Counted from the first letter of the stretch, positions 44,566 to 55,900 are shown. The stretch: DNA of 64,000 bases from Ornithinibacillus caprae (GCF_009728145.1 NZ_WOCA01000015.1:1-64000), one strand, 5' to 3'. Notes: generated by a model from the letters alone, not told the origin. Numbers and translations: made by a program.

Positions 44566-47500
44566 TTAGAATAAAGATAGCTGGTTTTTCTCTGCCATCC
44601 CTTCTAGACAACCATGATTATCTAAATACTCTAATACCGTTTTAGAGATCTTACTTCTTTCTCGCAAGTCCTCTTTAGAAAGAAATTCGCCATCCTCTCT
44701 CGCATTAACAATGTTGATCGCAGCATTTGTTCCTAGTCCATCTACTGCATTAAAAGGAGGAATTAACGTGTTTCCTTCCACAATAAATTCTGATGCTTTC
44801 GATTTATATAAGTTTACTTTTTGGAACGAAAAGCCACGCTCACTCATTTCTAGAGCAATTTCTAGTACTGTTAATAAGTTTTTTTCCTTAGGTGAAGCAT
44901 CATTTCCTTTTAAGGAGATCTCTTCAATACGCTTTCTAATAGCGTCTGAACCTTTCACCATTGTATTTAAATCAAAGTCTCCAGCTCGTACGGAAAAATA
45001 AGCCGCATAGAAATAAATTGGATAGTGAACTTTAAAATAGGCAATGCGAACGGCCATTAATACATATGCGGCAGCATGAGCTTTAGGGAACATGTACTTA
45101 ATCTTTTTACAAGATTCAATATACCAATCTGGTACACCATGTTTTTTCATTTCAACAATCCATTCATCCTGTAGCCCCTTACCTTTACGAACAAATTCCA
45201 TAATCTTAAAGGCTAATGAAGCTTCTAGACCTTTATGCATTAAATAGACCATAATATCGTCACGACACCCAATAACATCTGGTAGTTCACAAATACCATC
45301 ATTAATTAATTCTTGGGCATTTCCTAACCATACATCTGTCCCATGGGAAAGACCAGAAATAATAACAAGTTCAGCAAATGTACTTGGTTTTGTGTCCTCA
45401 AGCATTTGACGAACAAACTTCGTTCCAAACTCGGGTACACCTAGTGTTCCTGTCTTACAGTTAATTTGGTCTTCTGTAACACCTAATGACTCTGTACCAG
45501 AAAATATTTTCATTACTTCTTTATCATCCGTTGGAATAGTTGTTGGATCAATTCCACTTAAATCCTGCAACATACGTATTACGGTCGGATCATCGTGTCC
45601 AAGTATATCTAATTTTAATAAATTATCATGAATGGAATGGAAATCAAAATGTGTTGTTTTCCACTCACTTTTTCGATCATCAGCAGGATATTGAATTGGT
45701 GTAAAATCATATATCTCTTTATCGTCAGGTACAACAATGATTCCACCTGGATGTTGTCCTGTAGTACGCTTCACACCAGTACATCCTTGCACTAATCGAT
45801 CGACTTCTGCATTCTTAAATACTAAAGATTTATCAGATGCATATCCTTTTACATAACCATAAGCAGTCTTTTCTGCAATCGTACCAATTGTACCTGCACG
45901 ATAAACATTATCTTCACCAAATAAAATCTTTGTATAATTATGTGCATTCGGTTGATACTCCCCTGAGAAGTTGAGATCGATATCCGGAACCTTATCTCCT
46001 TTAAACCCTAAAAACGTCTCAAATGGAATATCTTGTCCATCTTTTGTTAAAGGTGTATCACAATGTGGACAATTTTTATCTGGTAAGTCAAATCCACTAC
46101 CAACCGATCCATCTGTAATCCATTCATTATGATGACAAGTTGGACAAACATAATGTGGAGGTAATGGATTCACCTCGGTGATTTCCGTCATCGTTGCTAC
46201 TAGCGAGGATCCAACTGAACCTCTTGAACCAACAAGATAACCATCATCTAATGACTTTTTCACTAGCTTGTGAGAAATCAGATAGATAACCGCAAACCCA
46301 TTACTAATTATACTATCTAATTCTTTTTCTAATCGATCAATAACGATTTGTGGTACTGGCTCCCCATAAATATGCTTCGCACGAGCATAGCACAAATCTC
46401 GCATTTCTTGGTCAGCACCTTCAATCGTTGGTGTATACAGCCCGTCCTTAACCGGGGAAACCTCCTCAATAAGTTCCGCTAATGCGTGTGTGTTTGTTAC
46501 AACAATTTCTTTCGCCTTCTCTTCACCTAAAAAGTTGAAGCATTCAAGCATTTCATTTGTTGTTCTAAACGGTGTGTCTGGAAGTGTAACACGATTCAAT
46601 GGGTTACCACCTTGCGAAGCTATTAAAATTTGTCGATACAGCTTCTCATGCTCATCAATATAATGAACATTTCCTGTCGCAACAACTGTTTTATTCATTT
46701 TAGCACCTAAGTCTACTATTTTTGTAATAATATCTAAAATTTGTGCTTCGTTTTGCACAAGATCTTTTTCAATTAAATGTGTATAGTTGGCTGGTGGCTG
46801 TATTTCAATATAATCATAGAATTCTGCAACACTTTCAGCTTCATCTGCTGATTTTTGCATCATCGTTTCAAAGACTTCACCCTGGTCACAAGCAGTCCCT
46901 ACTAAAACTCCTTCTCTCAGTTTCTGTAATAGAGAACGTGGAATTCTTGGTACCCGGTAAAAATAATCGATATGAGCGTGAGAGACAAGTTTATATAAAT
47001 TTTTCAATCCCTCTTCATTCTTAGCAATTAAAGTACAATGGAAAGGTCTAGAACGCTGATATGCATTTCCTTCACCCATATGATTATTTAATTGATTATG
47101 GTTCGTAATTTCTTTCTCTAATAGCCTTTGAACTAATTTCCATAATAAATAACCCGTTGCCTCTGCATCGTAAATTGCTCTATGGTGTTGTGTTAATTCA
47201 ATATCTAAATGCTTACACAATGTATTTAGGCGGTGATTCTTCAATTCTGGAAATAAAAATCTAGCCAATTCTAACGTGTCAACAACTGGATTGATAACTT
47301 TATCATAGTTAATCTTTTTATACCCTTGATTTAAGAATCCAATATCAAAGCTTGCATTGTGGGCAACTAAAATATCATTGCCACACCACTCATAAAAATC
47401 TCTTAAGACATCATCAATCTCGGGAGCATCCTTCACCATATCATCTGTAATACCAGTTAAATCAGTAGTTGTTTGGGATAAAGGGTGGTGTGGATTAGCA

Positions 47501-48855
47501 AATGATTCAAACCGGTCAACAATTTCCCCACCTTGTATTTTAACCGCAGCCAATTCAATGATCGTATCATAAACGGCAGACAAACCCGTTGTCTCCACGT
47601 CAAAAACAATATAGGTACCTGATTCTAAATCTACATCGGTTTCGTTATACGCGATTGGCACACCGTCATCAACAAGGTTAGCTTCTACTCCATACATTAC
47701 TTTAATTCCATGTTTTTGACCTGCTGAATGAGCATCTGGAAACCCTTGGACCCCCGCATGGTCTGTAATAGCTATTGCCTTATGTCCCCATCTTGCTGCT
47801 TGTTCGACAAGACGACTAGGCGAAACAACCGCATCCATTTGACTCATTGTCGAATGAGCATGAAACTCGATTCTTTTTTCATCTTCATTAGCCGTATCTT
47901 GACGAGCTTCCACCTTGATTTCATGCATATCATTTGCCATCATAGCTAATTCGTTGGAATACATATCTGTTTGGATGCTTCCGCGTGCTTTAATCCACAT
48001 ACCTTTTTTCAGTTGATCAAATTTAGCTGCGTCTTCGTCCCCTTTTGAGAACATTTTAATTTGTAATGAATCGGTGTAATCTGTAACCTTTGCAATTAAT
48101 AAGCTTCTACCTGAGCGTAGTTTCCGAATATCAACATCAAACACATAACCCTGTACAGTAATACGACGCTCTTCTTCTTGAATTTCTTCCAAAAGTGTGT
48201 GTTCGTCTGGAATTTTATATCCGATCGTAAATGGTTGATCTTCATTTTTCATACGATCTTGATCACGTTTTTCTTTTTCTTGGATCGTCTTCATCACCAA
48301 TTGCTGATCTTCTAGTGCTTTTTGCTCTCTAAATTTTTGAATTTCTTCATCCTGAGATTTGACTTCTACTTCAAGTGAAGAAAATGGAACTCCTGCCTTT
48401 TTACAAAACGAACGGAACTCCTCTTCTAATCTTTTTTTCAAAGCATTACCTTCAGCAATATTTCTTACAGTTAACATAATTTTATTATTGTTAACTACTG
48501 GCTTTTGATTGAACACCAAATCTCGATATGCCGGTGACAAGTCATTCGTAGATTGTATAAATAGTTTCCAGTAATCGCATAGTACTTCAGCGTTGCACTG
48601 ATTATCTAATGTATTTAATGTGATATCTACGGCTGCAATTTGACTAAATGATTCTTGTAGCTTTGCTCGAAACTCCTGATAAACGGCTACAGGTAGTACG
48701 CTATTAACTTGTATATAAAAATGCCAGCGTTTCTCATTTTTATATACTACCAATCGCTCCAGTAAACTATCTTTAAAAAATGTTTCGATTTGGTCTGCAT
48801 TCATCTGTACCTGCTGTAATAAAATATCCATCTTTTCTCGTTTTAAAATGTCCAT
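44566..48855 (-). CDS. polC: DNA polymerase III PolC-type alpha subunit
   Basis: The main replicative polymerase of low-GC Gram-positives, with built-in proofreading. The 1429-residue protein has an N-terminal domain, then an OB-fold ([15 protein letters not shown], about 230-310) and a PHP domain ([24 protein letters not shown]). A DEDDh exonuclease is inserted in the PHP domain ([11 protein letters not shown], about 420). Then come a zinc-binding segment ([17 protein letters not shown]) and the polymerase core with [11 protein letters not shown]. Length is normal. The ATG has AGGAGG upstream. In B. subtilis proS separates rasP from polC; here no proS is present. Confidence 0.97.
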   Translation of the reverse strand: MDILKREKMDILLQQVQMNADQIETFFKDSLLERLVVYKNEKRWHFYIQVNSVLPVAVYQEFRAKLQESFSQIAAVDITLNTLDNQCNAEVLCDYWKLFIQSTNDLSPAYRDLVFNQKPVVNNNKIMLTVRNIAEGNALKKRLEEEFRSFCKKAGVPFSSLEVEVKSQDEEIQKFREQKALEDQQLVMKTIQEKEKRDQDRMKNEDQPFTIGYKIPDEHTLLEEIQEEERRITVQGYVFDVDIRKLRSGRSLLIAKVTDYTDSLQIKMFSKGDEDAAKFDQLKKGMWIKARGSIQTDMYSNELAMMANDMHEIKVEARQDTANEDEKRIEFHAHSTMSQMDAVVSPSRLVEQAARWGHKAIAITDHAGVQGFPDAHSAGQKHGIKVMYGVEANLVDDGVPIAYNETDVDLESGTYIVFDVETTGLSAVYDTIIELAAVKIQGGEIVDRFESFANPHHPLSQTTTDLTGITDDMVKDAPEIDDVLRDFYEWCGNDILVAHNASFDIGFLNQGYKKINYDKVINPVVDTLELARFLFPELKNHRLNTLCKHLDIELTQHHRAIYDAEATGYLLWKLVQRLLEKEITNHNQLNNHMGEGNAYQRSRPFHCTLIAKNEEGLKNLYKLVSHAHIDYFYRVPRIPRSLLQKLREGVLVGTACDQGEVFETMMQKSADEAESVAEFYDYIEIQPPANYTHLIEKDLVQNEAQILDIITKIVDLGAKMNKTVVATGNVHYIDEHEKLYRQILIASQGGNPLNRVTLPDTPFRTTNEMLECFNFLGEEKAKEIVVTNTHALAELIEEVSPVKDGLYTPTIEGADQEMRDLCYARAKHIYGEPVPQIVIDRLEKELDSIISNGFAVIYLISHKLVKKSLDDGYLVGSRGSVGSSLVATMTEITEVNPLPPHYVCPTCHHNEWITDGSVGSGFDLPDKNCPHCDTPLTKDGQDIPFETFLGFKGDKVPDIDLNFSGEYQPNAHNYTKILFGEDNVYRAGTIGTIAEKTAYGYVKGYASDKSLVFKNAEVDRLVQGCTGVKRTTGQHPGGIIVVPDDKEIYDFTPIQYPADDRKSEWKTTHFDFHSIHDNLLKLDILGHDDPTVIRMLQDLSGIDPTTIPTDDKEVMKIFSGTESLGVTEDQINCKTGTLGVPEFGTKFVRQMLEDTKPSTFAELVIISGLSHGTDVWLGNAQELINDGICELPDVIGCRDDIMVYLMHKGLEASLAFKIMEFVRKGKGLQDEWIVEMKKHGVPDWYIESCKKIKYMFPKAHAAAYVLMAVRIAYFKVHYPIYFYAAYFSVRAGDFDLNTMVKGSDAIRKRIEEISLKGNDASPKEKNLLTVLEIALEMSERGFSFQKVNLYKSKASEFIVEGNTLIPPFNAVDGLGTNAAINIVNAREDGEFLSKEDLRERSKISKTVLEYLDNHGCLEGMAEKNQLSLF

Positions 48856-48917
48856 TCGTATTCCTCCTGTTACAATTTACAGTGTAACGGTAAGATTCAT
48901 TATATCATTTTTAAACA

Positions 48918-48958
48918 AGGTAAACCCTTGCCATTTAATAGAAATAGACAAGGGTTTT
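48918..48958 (-). terminator. Terminator-like hairpin between rasP and polC
   Basis: Minus-strand stem AAACCCTTG...CAAGGGTTT with a long loop (about 18 nt), followed by ACCTTGTTTAAA. The T-run is weak; it may be only partly effective. Confidence 0.65.
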
Positions 48959-48993
48959 AAGTCCTTCGTTTCATGATAACTCTTAAAATTATT

Positions 48994-50265
48994 TTATAAA
49001 AATAATCGTTGTATGTCATTCCATGTTACGATTATCATAAGTAACATTAAGAAAGCAAACCCGACAAAATGAAAAATACCTTCCTTTTCTGGTTCCATCG
49101 GTTTTCCTCGTATTAGTTCAACCCCTACAAATAATAGACGTCCACCATCTAGTGCAGGAAGTGGAACTAAGTTAATAACACCTAAGTTAATACTTAAGAT
49201 AGCTGTCCACATAAGAAAATTCATAAACCCAGTTTGAACAACTTGATCTGTTGCGTCATAAATTCCAACAGGACCAGATAGCATATCGATTGAATATTGA
49301 CCAGTTATTAGCATACCAAGGTTTGTTAAAATAAGGGAAGTTGTATCATAGGTCTGGGTTATACCATACTTAAATGTTCCTAATATGGACTTTTCAAACG
49401 CTTGGTAAACACCAATTTGACCAATCGTTTCTTCACCTTCAGGTCCTTCAACAATAACCTCACCAGGAATAACTGTAACAGCCTCTGATTGACCATCCCT
49501 TAACACTGTCATATTTAGTTCTTGCCCAGGATTAGCGCGAACAATAGTTGTAAACTCTTCCCACGTAGAAACTGCATTTCCTTCAATTTGTATTACTTCA
49601 TCACTCGATTGGAATCCAGCTTCCTCAGCAGGACTTCCAGGTTGAATCTCTCCTAATCGCGCTTCCTCCGTTGGAACACCTTGAATTATACCAAGGATCA
49701 AGAAAATAAAAATAGCTAAAAGGAAGTTCATCATTGGACCAGCAAATAATTGCATTGCACGTTGGCCAGGTGTTTTAGAAGCAAACTGGCGATCATAAGG
49801 AGCTATTTGCGTTTCACGTTCGTCCATGACGAAATAGGCTTTACTGTCTACATCAAATCGTAGTTTTTCATCCTGTTCATCTATTTCATATCCTTCAATA
49901 ATTAAATCATGATCTAAATCAACTCGTTCTACTTCAATGACACGAGCATTAGGATGTTTGGATTTGTTGTTAACGATGATTTTGTTAACTTTTCCAGATT
50001 CATTGAACTCCAAACCAATATGATGACCAGGCTTTAAATCAATAATTTCTGGATCTTCACCTGCCACCCTTACATAACCACCAATAGGGAGCAATCGTAT
50101 CGTATAAACTGTTTCATTTTTAGTAAATGCAAAGATCTTTGGACCAAACCCGATTGCAAATTCACGAGCAAGCATTCCAGCACGTTTTGCAAAGATCAAA
50201 TGACCAAACTCATGAATAAAAACGAGCAATCCAAACATGAAAATAAATGCAATAACCGTATTCAA
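48994..50265 (-). CDS. rasP: Site-2 intramembrane zinc protease RasP
   Basis: RasP cuts membrane-spanning anti-sigma factors and signal-peptide remnants inside the membrane. The 423-residue protein has H18-EFG-H22 in the first membrane helix, a large insertion (about 70-165), one PDZ domain (about 205-285) and a C-terminal LDGG motif (PLPALDGGRLL), with the last helix at the end. The start is TTG at 50265 with GGAAGGTG 7 nt upstream. It follows cdsA directly. The dxr gene that normally lies between them is missing. Confidence 0.95.
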   Translation of the reverse strand: MNTVIAFIFMFGLLVFIHEFGHLIFAKRAGMLAREFAIGFGPKIFAFTKNETVYTIRLLPIGGYVRVAGEDPEIIDLKPGHHIGLEFNESGKVNKIIVNNKSKHPNARVIEVERVDLDHDLIIEGYEIDEQDEKLRFDVDSKAYFVMDERETQIAPYDRQFASKTPGQRAMQLFAGPMMNFLLAIFIFLILGIIQGVPTEEARLGEIQPGSPAEEAGFQSSDEVIQIEGNAVSTWEEFTTIVRANPGQELNMTVLRDGQSEAVTVIPGEVIVEGPEGEETIGQIGVYQAFEKSILGTFKYGITQTYDTTSLILTNLGMLITGQYSIDMLSGPVGIYDATDQVVQTGFMNFLMWTAILSINLGVINLVPLPALDGGRLLFVGVELIRGKPMEPEKEGIFHFVGFAFLMLLMIIVTWNDIQRLFL

Positions 50266-50319
50266 ATAGATACACCTTCCTTTTATGGGCTAGGGATTAA
50301 TAGCTTATCCGATTTTTCG

Positions 50320-51102
50320 TTAAAAGAAATAAATGAAGTGTAGCATTGGAAAAACAAATAATAAGCTATCAAAGCGATCAAGGATACCGCCATGACCCGG
50401 TAATAAATTCCCTGAATCTTTCACATCATAATGTCGTTTAAAAGCAGATTCCACTAGATCGCCGATCTGGCCAAATATCGATACTAAAATAGACACGATA
50501 ATAATGATACCTATAGTATATGACATAGGAAAAATTAAATGATAGATAACTCCCACCACCATAGCTAGTAAAATACCACCTATAGCTCCCTCTATCGTTT
50601 TGTTAGGACTAATTTGTGGCCAAAGCTTCCTCTTACCAAATGAACGACCAGAAAAATATGCTCCTGTATCTGTAGCCCATACAACAAGTAACACATAAAA
50701 AATCGGAGCTAGTCCATTTTCAAGTCTTGTTTCATGAAAAAAAAGAAAACCAGTACCCACATATAGAGCAGCCAGTAAAATAAAACCAGTATCATCAAAG
50801 GTGAATTTATTTTTCACAAGCACAGTATATGAAAGTAGTAGCATAACAAAAATCATGATAAATTGTGTTTTATTAAACCACATAAATGCCTCTGATGTTT
50901 GTGGGAGAATAATCAACCATACTAATCCAATTGCTAAAAAAGATGGAACAGAAACAATAGGAATTTTATGCATTTTCATTAATTCGATTAACCCTATTGT
51001 TGCCAAGAGATAAATAAGAATAGAAAAAGGCAAGTTCCCATATATAACAATTGGTATAAATACGATAAGAGCTATAACTGCTGTTTGAATACGTTGTTTC
51101 AT
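50320..51102 (-). CDS. cdsA: Phosphatidate cytidylyltransferase
   Basis: Makes CDP-diacylglycerol from phosphatidic acid and CTP, the precursor used by PgsA, which is also in this window. The 260-residue protein has about eight membrane helices. The C-terminal signature is kept as KDSGNLLPGHGGILDRFDSLL. The start ATG at 51102 has an AAAGG site close by. It follows uppS by 15 nt. Confidence 0.95.
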   Translation of the reverse strand: MKQRIQTAVIALIVFIPIVIYGNLPFSILIYLLATIGLIELMKMHKIPIVSVPSFLAIGLVWLIILPQTSEAFMWFNKTQFIMIFVMLLLSYTVLVKNKFTFDDTGFILLAALYVGTGFLFFHETRLENGLAPIFYVLLVVWATDTGAYFSGRSFGKRKLWPQISPNKTIEGAIGGILLAMVVGVIYHLIFPMSYTIGIIIIVSILVSIFGQIGDLVESAFKRHYDVKDSGNLLPGHGGILDRFDSLLFVFPMLHFIYFF

Positions 51103-51117
51103 TTACCTTTCATCACC

Positions 51118-51882
51118 TTATATACCTCCGTAACGTCTTTTTCGATGTTGATAGTCAAGGAGTGCTTGTTTGAAAATATCCTCACTAAAATCTGGCCAAA
51201 GTACATCTGTAAACCAAAATTCAGTATATGCCAACTGCCATAATAAGAAATTACTCAAACGCATTTCTCCACTAGTTCGAATTAATAAATCTGGATCTGA
51301 TAAACCATTTGTATATAGATATTCTGAAAACAAATTTTCATCTATCTCATCTATAGAAATTTTTGCATGATCTGCATCTGACATAATTAGTTTTATTGCA
51401 CGCATAATTTCATATCTACTTCCATAGTTTAAAGCAAAATTTAATAATAAGCCATTATTATCTTTCGTTTGTTCTTTGGCATATTGTATAGCTTCTTTTG
51501 TATAATCTGGTAATGTATTAAAGTCACCAATAGTCTCAATTCGTACATTATTCTCCATTAGCTCTGGTAAATAAATATGTAGAAATTCTTTAGGTAAACG
51601 CATAATGAATTCTATCTCAGATTTAGGTCTTTTCCAGTTTTCTGTGGAAAATGCAAAAAGCGTAAGAATTTTAATATCATAATTCACAGCTGCCTTTACT
51701 GTGTTTCTCACGACATCCATTCCCTCTTTATGACCAGCAACACGAGGTAACCCTTTTTTTTGAGCCCAGCGGCCATTACCGTCCATAATAATCGCTACAT
51801 GTTCTGGTACGTTTACTAGCTCAGAGTCGTTCTCAGGTTGTGATTGTTTATTTTTTTTAAAAAAAGGAAGTCTCATTGACAT
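51118..51882 (-). CDS. uppS: Undecaprenyl diphosphate synthase (isoprenyl transferase)
   Basis: Builds C55 undecaprenyl diphosphate, the lipid carrier for wall synthesis. The 254-residue protein has the catalytic Asp34 in IIMDGNGRWA, HKEGMDVV, and the C-terminal PDLLIRTSGEMRLSNFLLWQ region. The start at 51882 has GGAGG 7 nt upstream and gives a normal length; 28 upstream in-frame residues precede this site and were excluded. It requires isopentenyl diphosphate, yet dxr is absent from its usual nearby place. Confidence 0.95.
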   Translation of the reverse strand: MSMRLPFFKKNKQSQPENDSELVNVPEHVAIIMDGNGRWAQKKGLPRVAGHKEGMDVVRNTVKAAVNYDIKILTLFAFSTENWKRPKSEIEFIMRLPKEFLHIYLPELMENNVRIETIGDFNTLPDYTKEAIQYAKEQTKDNNGLLLNFALNYGSRYEIMRAIKLIMSDADHAKISIDEIDENLFSEYLYTNGLSDPDLLIRTSGEMRLSNFLLWQLAYTEFWFTDVLWPDFSEDIFKQALLDYQHRKRRYGGI

Positions 51883-52041
51883 ATTTTGTCCTCCGAACCC
51901 TGGTAATAATCCCAATCTATTCTTTCTTACATTATAATTATATGTATGTAAATGTAGGTATAACATGCTATGTATTAAAGTAAATAAAAATTAGTATAAC
52001 ACGTAATGCATATTTATTATAACGATATTTTCATAAGAATA

Positions 52042-52070
52042 CAAAAACCCTCTTAAACAAGAGGGCTTTT
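52042..52070 (-). terminator. Terminator after frr
   Basis: Minus-strand stem CCCTCTT, loop GTTT, AAGAGGG, followed by TTTTTG and preceded by AAAAG. Confidence 0.92.
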
Positions 52071-52112
52071 GCTTCTTATTTTAGCTAAATACGTTATGGA
52101 AGAAATCAATGA

Positions 52113-52670
52113 TTAAACTTCCATAATTTCTTCTTCTTTATTTTTAGCAAGTTGATCTATTTCAGCGATGTGTTTGTCTGTTTCTTTTTGCACTTCATCT
52201 TGTGAAATTCGTAGTTCATCCTCAGTTAAGTCGCCATTCTTTTCGGCTTTCTTAAGTTGATCGTTTGCATCACGACGAGCATTTCTAACTTGCACTCGAA
52301 ATTCCTCAGCAAATTTCCCTACAACTTTAACTAAGTCCTTACGACGTTCCTCAGTTAATGCAGGAATATTAATACGAATTACATTTCCATCACTTGAAGG
52401 AGACAATCCTAGGTCTGCTTTCTGAATTGCTTTTTCGATATCTCCAATTGCACTCTTATCATAAGGAGTAATAACAAGTAAACGTGCTTCTGGAGCAGAA
52501 ATTGTAGCTAATTGATTCAATGGAGTTGAAGCACCATAATAATCAACAAACACACTATCTAATAAACTAGGGTTTGCTCGACCTGCTCTTACAGTTGCCA
52601 AATTCCTAGAAAACGCTTGTACAGCTTGATTCATTTTATCCTTGCTTTGCTTTAAAATAGCATCTGTCAT
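52113..52670 (-). CDS. frr: Ribosome recycling factor
   Basis: Splits post-termination ribosomes together with EF-G. The 185-residue protein is collinear with the family ([19 protein letters not shown], then a long C-terminal helix pair ending near EEIMEV). The ATG has AAGGGGG upstream and lies 2 nt after the pyrH stop, so the two are cotranscribed. A terminator follows it before uppS. Confidence 0.97.
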   Translation of the reverse strand: MTDAILKQSKDKMNQAVQAFSRNLATVRAGRANPSLLDSVFVDYYGASTPLNQLATISAPEARLLVITPYDKSAIGDIEKAIQKADLGLSPSSDGNVIRINIPALTEERRKDLVKVVGKFAEEFRVQVRNARRDANDQLKKAEKNGDLTEDELRISQDEVQKETDKHIAEIDQLAKNKEEEIMEV

Positions 52671-52672
52671 TT

Positions 52673-53395
52673 TTATTTCCCCCTTATTGTTGTTCCTATT
52701 TCTTCACCTTGAACAACTCTTTTAATATTTCCTTCTTCTGTTATTGAAAATACAACCAACGGAATATCATTATCCATACATAAAGATGATGCAGTTGAGT
52801 CCATTACACCTAGACCCTCATTTAACATTTCCATATACGATAGGTTATCGTATTTTTCAGCATCTTTATTAATTTTTGGATCATCAGTATAGACACCATC
52901 AACATTATTTTTCGCCATTAGTATAACTTCAGCTTCTATTTCTGCTGCACGTAAAGCTGCAGTTGTATCTGTTGAAAAATAAGGGTTTCCAGTACCAGCT
53001 GCAAAGATGACAACCCGTTTCTTTTCTAAGTGGCGGATGGCTTTTCTTCTAATATATGGCTCTGCAACTTGGCGCATTTCAATAGAAGTTTGTACGCGTG
53101 TTGGGATACCAATTGTTTCTAGACTATCCTGTAGTGCTAGTGAATTCATTACAGTAGCTAACATTCCCATGTAATCGGCATTCGCACGGTCCATACCCAT
53201 TTCACTTCCGACTTTTCCACGCCAAATATTACCACCACCAACAACAACAGCTACTTCAACACCAAGTTCAGCAACTTCCTTTACTTGTTGAGCTATTGAT
53301 TGGATTACTTTTGGTTCAATGCCATAACCCTGTTGTCCACTTAAAGCTTCTCCACTTAATTTTAACACAATTCTACGGTAACGAGCTGTTGTCAT
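52673..53395 (-). CDS. pyrH: UMP kinase
   Basis: Phosphorylates UMP to UDP; hexameric, activated by GTP and inhibited by UTP in bacteria. The 240-residue protein has the amino-acid-kinase start VLKLSGEAL (about 10-18), the GGGNIWRG loop and the [10 protein letters not shown] segment. The start at 53395 has GGAGG 5 nt upstream; an upstream TTG lies on this site. It is placed between tsf and frr in the standard order. Confidence 0.96.
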   Translation of the reverse strand: MTTARYRRIVLKLSGEALSGQQGYGIEPKVIQSIAQQVKEVAELGVEVAVVVGGGNIWRGKVGSEMGMDRANADYMGMLATVMNSLALQDSLETIGIPTRVQTSIEMRQVAEPYIRRKAIRHLEKKRVVIFAAGTGNPYFSTDTTAALRAAEIEAEVILMAKNNVDGVYTDDPKINKDAEKYDNLSYMEMLNEGLGVMDSTASSLCMDNDIPLVVFSITEEGNIKRVVQGEEIGTTIRGK

Positions 53396-53465
53396 AATAA
53401 CCTCCAAAGAAATTTAATGATTTATTCCTTACTATAATTATCTGTCTTATTTGCTTCTTCATGGA

Positions 53466-53492
53466 GAAATAGGGAACAAAAGATGTCCCCTA
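53466..53492 (-). terminator. Terminator after tsf
   Basis: Minus-strand stem TAGGGGACA...TGTTCCCTA (one G-U pair, small loop) followed by TTTCT, 9 nt after the tsf stop. Confidence 0.75.
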
Positions 53493-53501
53493 CTTAAGAA
53501 A

Positions 53502-54386
53502 TTATTTTTTCACTTGGCTCATTACTTCTTCTGCGAAGTTTTCTTCGCGTTTTTCCATACCTTCTCCCACTTCATAACGTACAAAAGTTTTCACAGTAGC
53601 ACCTTTATCAGCTACAAATTTTTTCACTTTTTGATCTGGATCTTTTACGAAATTTTGCTCAAGTAAGCAAATTTCTTCAAAGAATTTCCCAAGACGACCT
53701 TCAACCATTTTTTCAACAATATTTTCAGGTTTACCTTCGTTTAATGCTTGTGTTTTTAATACTTCACGCTCATGTGCAACTTCTTCTTCTGAAACTTCAT
53801 CACGAGAAACGTATTTAGGATTTACAGCTGCCGCGTGCATAGCAACGTCTTTCGCAACAGATTCATCAGTAGTTCCTTCAAGTAAAGTTAGAACCCCAAT
53901 GCGTCCACCCATATGAAGGTATGCACCAAATGCATCATTATCTGTTTTTGTTATAACAGTAAAGCGACGAAGTGAAATTTTCTCACCAATTTTAGCTACT
54001 GCAGAGTTAATGTAAGTTTCTACAGTATCTCCGTCACCATGTAATGGTTGTTGAAGAGCTTCCTCTACAGTAGAAGGCTTTTGCTCAACTAAATGTTTTC
54101 CTAAATCTGCAAGTAGGTTTTTGAATTGATCATTTTTAGTAACAAAATCCGTTTCACAGTTTACTTCAAGTAACACTGCTGTATTTCCATCTACTTCAAT
54201 ATATGTAGAACCTTCTGCTGCGATACGATCTGCTTTTTTAGCTGCTTTTGCAATACCTTTTTCACGTAAGTAATCAATTGCTTTATCAAGATCACCATCT
54301 GTTTCAGTAAGTGCTTTTTTACAATCCATCATACCAGCGCCTGTTTTTTCGCGTAATTCTTTTACCATTTTAGCTGTAATAGCCAT
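53502..54386 (-). CDS. tsf: Elongation factor Ts
   Basis: The nucleotide exchange factor for EF-Tu. The 294-residue protein has the UBA-like N-terminal domain ([19 protein letters not shown]), the conserved core [10 protein letters not shown] near residue 75, and the coiled-coil and dimer regions. The ATG has AAGGAGG upstream. It follows rpsB as in most bacteria, with a hairpin in the 92-nt gap. Confidence 0.97.
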   Translation of the reverse strand: MAITAKMVKELREKTGAGMMDCKKALTETDGDLDKAIDYLREKGIAKAAKKADRIAAEGSTYIEVDGNTAVLLEVNCETDFVTKNDQFKNLLADLGKHLVEQKPSTVEEALQQPLHGDGDTVETYINSAVAKIGEKISLRRFTVITKTDNDAFGAYLHMGGRIGVLTLLEGTTDESVAKDVAMHAAAVNPKYVSRDEVSEEEVAHEREVLKTQALNEGKPENIVEKMVEGRLGKFFEEICLLEQNFVKDPDQKVKKFVADKGATVKTFVRYEVGEGMEKREENFAEEVMSQVKK

Positions 54387-54423
54387 TGTAATTCCTCCTT
54401 GATTGTTAAGATTATAAGTTTTT

Positions 54424-54460
54424 AAAAAAGGGTGATAAAAGGCTTATCCTCTTATCACCC
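54424..54460 (-). terminator. Terminator/attenuator between rpsB and tsf
   Basis: Minus-strand perfect 9-bp stem GGGTGATAA...TTATCACCC followed by TTTTTT. It may let more S2 than EF-Ts be made. Confidence 0.88.
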
Positions 54461-54478
54461 CGACCTTTTTAAAAAGAA

Positions 54479-55228
54479 TTAGTTCTGTTCTACTTCTTCT
54501 TTTTCAGCAGTAACAGTTTCTTCTGTTTGAACTTCTTCCATTTCTTCCCCTTGTTTAACTTCTAAAATAGCATCTGCCATTTTACCAGTTAAAAGTTTAA
54601 CGGCGCGAATTGCGTCATCATTAGCAGGGATTACATAATCGATTTCATCCGGATCACAGTTTGTATCAACAATACCAATGATTGGGATGTTTAATTTATG
54701 TGCTTCTGCAATCGCAATACGTTCTTTACGTGGGTCGATTACAAATAATGCATCTGGAAGTTTCTTCATATCTTTAATTCCACCAAGGAATTTAACAAGA
54801 CGTTCTTTTTCTTTCAACAAGCCAACTACTTCTTTTTTAGGAAGTACTTCAAACGTTCCATCCTCTTCCATACGCTCGATATCGATTAAACGGTTGATAC
54901 GTTTGCGAATAGTTTGGAAGTTAGTTAATGTACCACCTAACCAGCGTTGGTTAACAAAGTACATACCAGAACGAATTGCTTCTTCTTTCACAGAATCTTG
55001 CGCTTGTTTCTTTGTACCTACGAAAAGAATTGTACCGCCATTTGCAGCGATTTCCTTTACATAGTTATATGCTTCATCTACCTTTTTAACCGTCTTTTGT
55101 AGGTCGATGATGTAAATACCGTTACGCTCTGTGAAGATATATTTCTTCATCTTAGGGTTCCAACGGCGTGTCTGATGTCCAAAATGTACACCAGCTTCTA
55201 GCAATTGCTTCATAGAAATTACTGACAT
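54479..55228 (-). CDS. rpsB: Small ribosomal subunit protein uS2
   Basis: A 30S subunit protein of 249 residues with the two family signatures ([20 protein letters not shown], and near residue 160 [12 protein letters not shown]). The C-terminus is Glu-rich. The start at 55228 has AGGAGG upstream. A 150-nt leader with a promoter at 55377-55405 and a hairpin at 55272-55312 precedes it. It lies downstream of swrB at the end of the flagellar operon, as in B. subtilis. Confidence 0.97.
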   Translation of the reverse strand: MSVISMKQLLEAGVHFGHQTRRWNPKMKKYIFTERNGIYIIDLQKTVKKVDEAYNYVKEIAANGGTILFVGTKKQAQDSVKEEAIRSGMYFVNQRWLGGTLTNFQTIRKRINRLIDIERMEEDGTFEVLPKKEVVGLLKEKERLVKFLGGIKDMKKLPDALFVIDPRKERIAIAEAHKLNIPIIGIVDTNCDPDEIDYVIPANDDAIRAVKLLTGKMADAILEVKQGEEMEEVQTEETVTAEKEEVEQN

Positions 55229-55271
55229 AATGTTTCCTCCTAAATGGTTTTTATCCTCCGTTTGTATCATT

Positions 55272-55312
55272 TTTGTATAAGACCTTTCATAAGAATGGCA
55301 CCAATATACAAA
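55272..55312 (-). promoter_or_regulatory. Candidate structured leader of rpsB
   Basis: Within the rpsB leader, TTTGTATA (minus strand 55305-55312) pairs with TATACAAA (55272-55279). An inner CC-TTC...GAA-GG stem lies inside. It lies about 45-85 nt upstream of the start codon and could be an S2 autoregulatory site; the function is inferred. Confidence 0.4.
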
Positions 55313-55376
55313 TTAACAAACGTGTGTTTTTTTACATGCTCACTCAAATTAGTAAACATTATTTACACCAAAAATA

Positions 55377-55405
55377 AATATATCATACAGAACACCTGTA
55401 ATCAA
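55377..55405 (-). promoter_or_regulatory. rpsB promoter (SigA type)
   Basis: Minus-strand TTGATT (55400-55405) and TATATT (55377-55382), 17 nt apart, 10 nt after the swrB stop and about 150 nt ahead of rpsB. Confidence 0.7.
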
Positions 55406-55414
55406 GCAAAAATA

Positions 55415-55900
55415 TTATTTTTTTCCATGTAATTTAATAGTTAATGCTACTTCAGTTTTACCACAGTTTAATTTTCGAGCTATTTCTTCTTCTGATAAAC
55501 CAGTTTGATGTAATTGTAATATTCTTGCTTGCAATGATGCTTGTACTTCGTCATTCATCGTATCCAATTTTGATGCTACATATTTATCATCATTCTCTTC
55601 AATTCTACCTTCTACCGTATCTTGTTTCGTTTCTATTATCTGCATATGCTGATCTAAGTCACGATCCTTATTTGGTGAAGGATCTAGTCTATTTTCTTTC
55701 TTCACTATATGGTTAGCAGAAATTTCATCTTGTAGCCGTTTGTTTTCTGCCTTTATTTCCTCTAAATAGGATTCCAACAAATTCGGAATCTCTGAACTAG
55801 TTTCATCATTTTTCCCTTGTAGTTGCTTGAGTAAAAAGAAAAGACCACTTAGCGTAATAATATGTAATAAAAAACTAATAATCAGTAAAAAAGATGTCAT
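55415..55900 (-). CDS. swrB: SwrB/YlxL-like membrane-anchored protein
   Basis: A 161-residue protein with one N-terminal membrane helix (about 2-24), a charged helical middle (about 35-130), and a C-terminal helix-turn-helix-like segment (GLSEEEIARKLNCGKTEVAL). This is the layout of B. subtilis SwrB, which promotes flagellar basal-body maturation and swarming. Sequence in the middle is poorly conserved, so the name rests on layout and position between sigD and rpsB. The start at 55900 has AAGGGA upstream. No terminator was found before the rpsB promoter. Confidence 0.8.
   Translation of the reverse strand: MTSFLLIISFLLHIITLSGLFFLLKQLQGKNDETSSEIPNLLESYLEEIKAENKRLQDEISANHIVKKENRLDPSPNKDRDLDQHMQIIETKQDTVEGRIEENDDKYVASKLDTMNDEVQASLQARILQLHQTGLSEEEIARKLNCGKTEVALTIKLHGKK

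Noticed and set aside
44433-44645. Plus-strand open frame across the polC 3' end
   Set aside because: Antisense to polC and an AT-rich spacer; no ribosome-binding site and no protein-family features.
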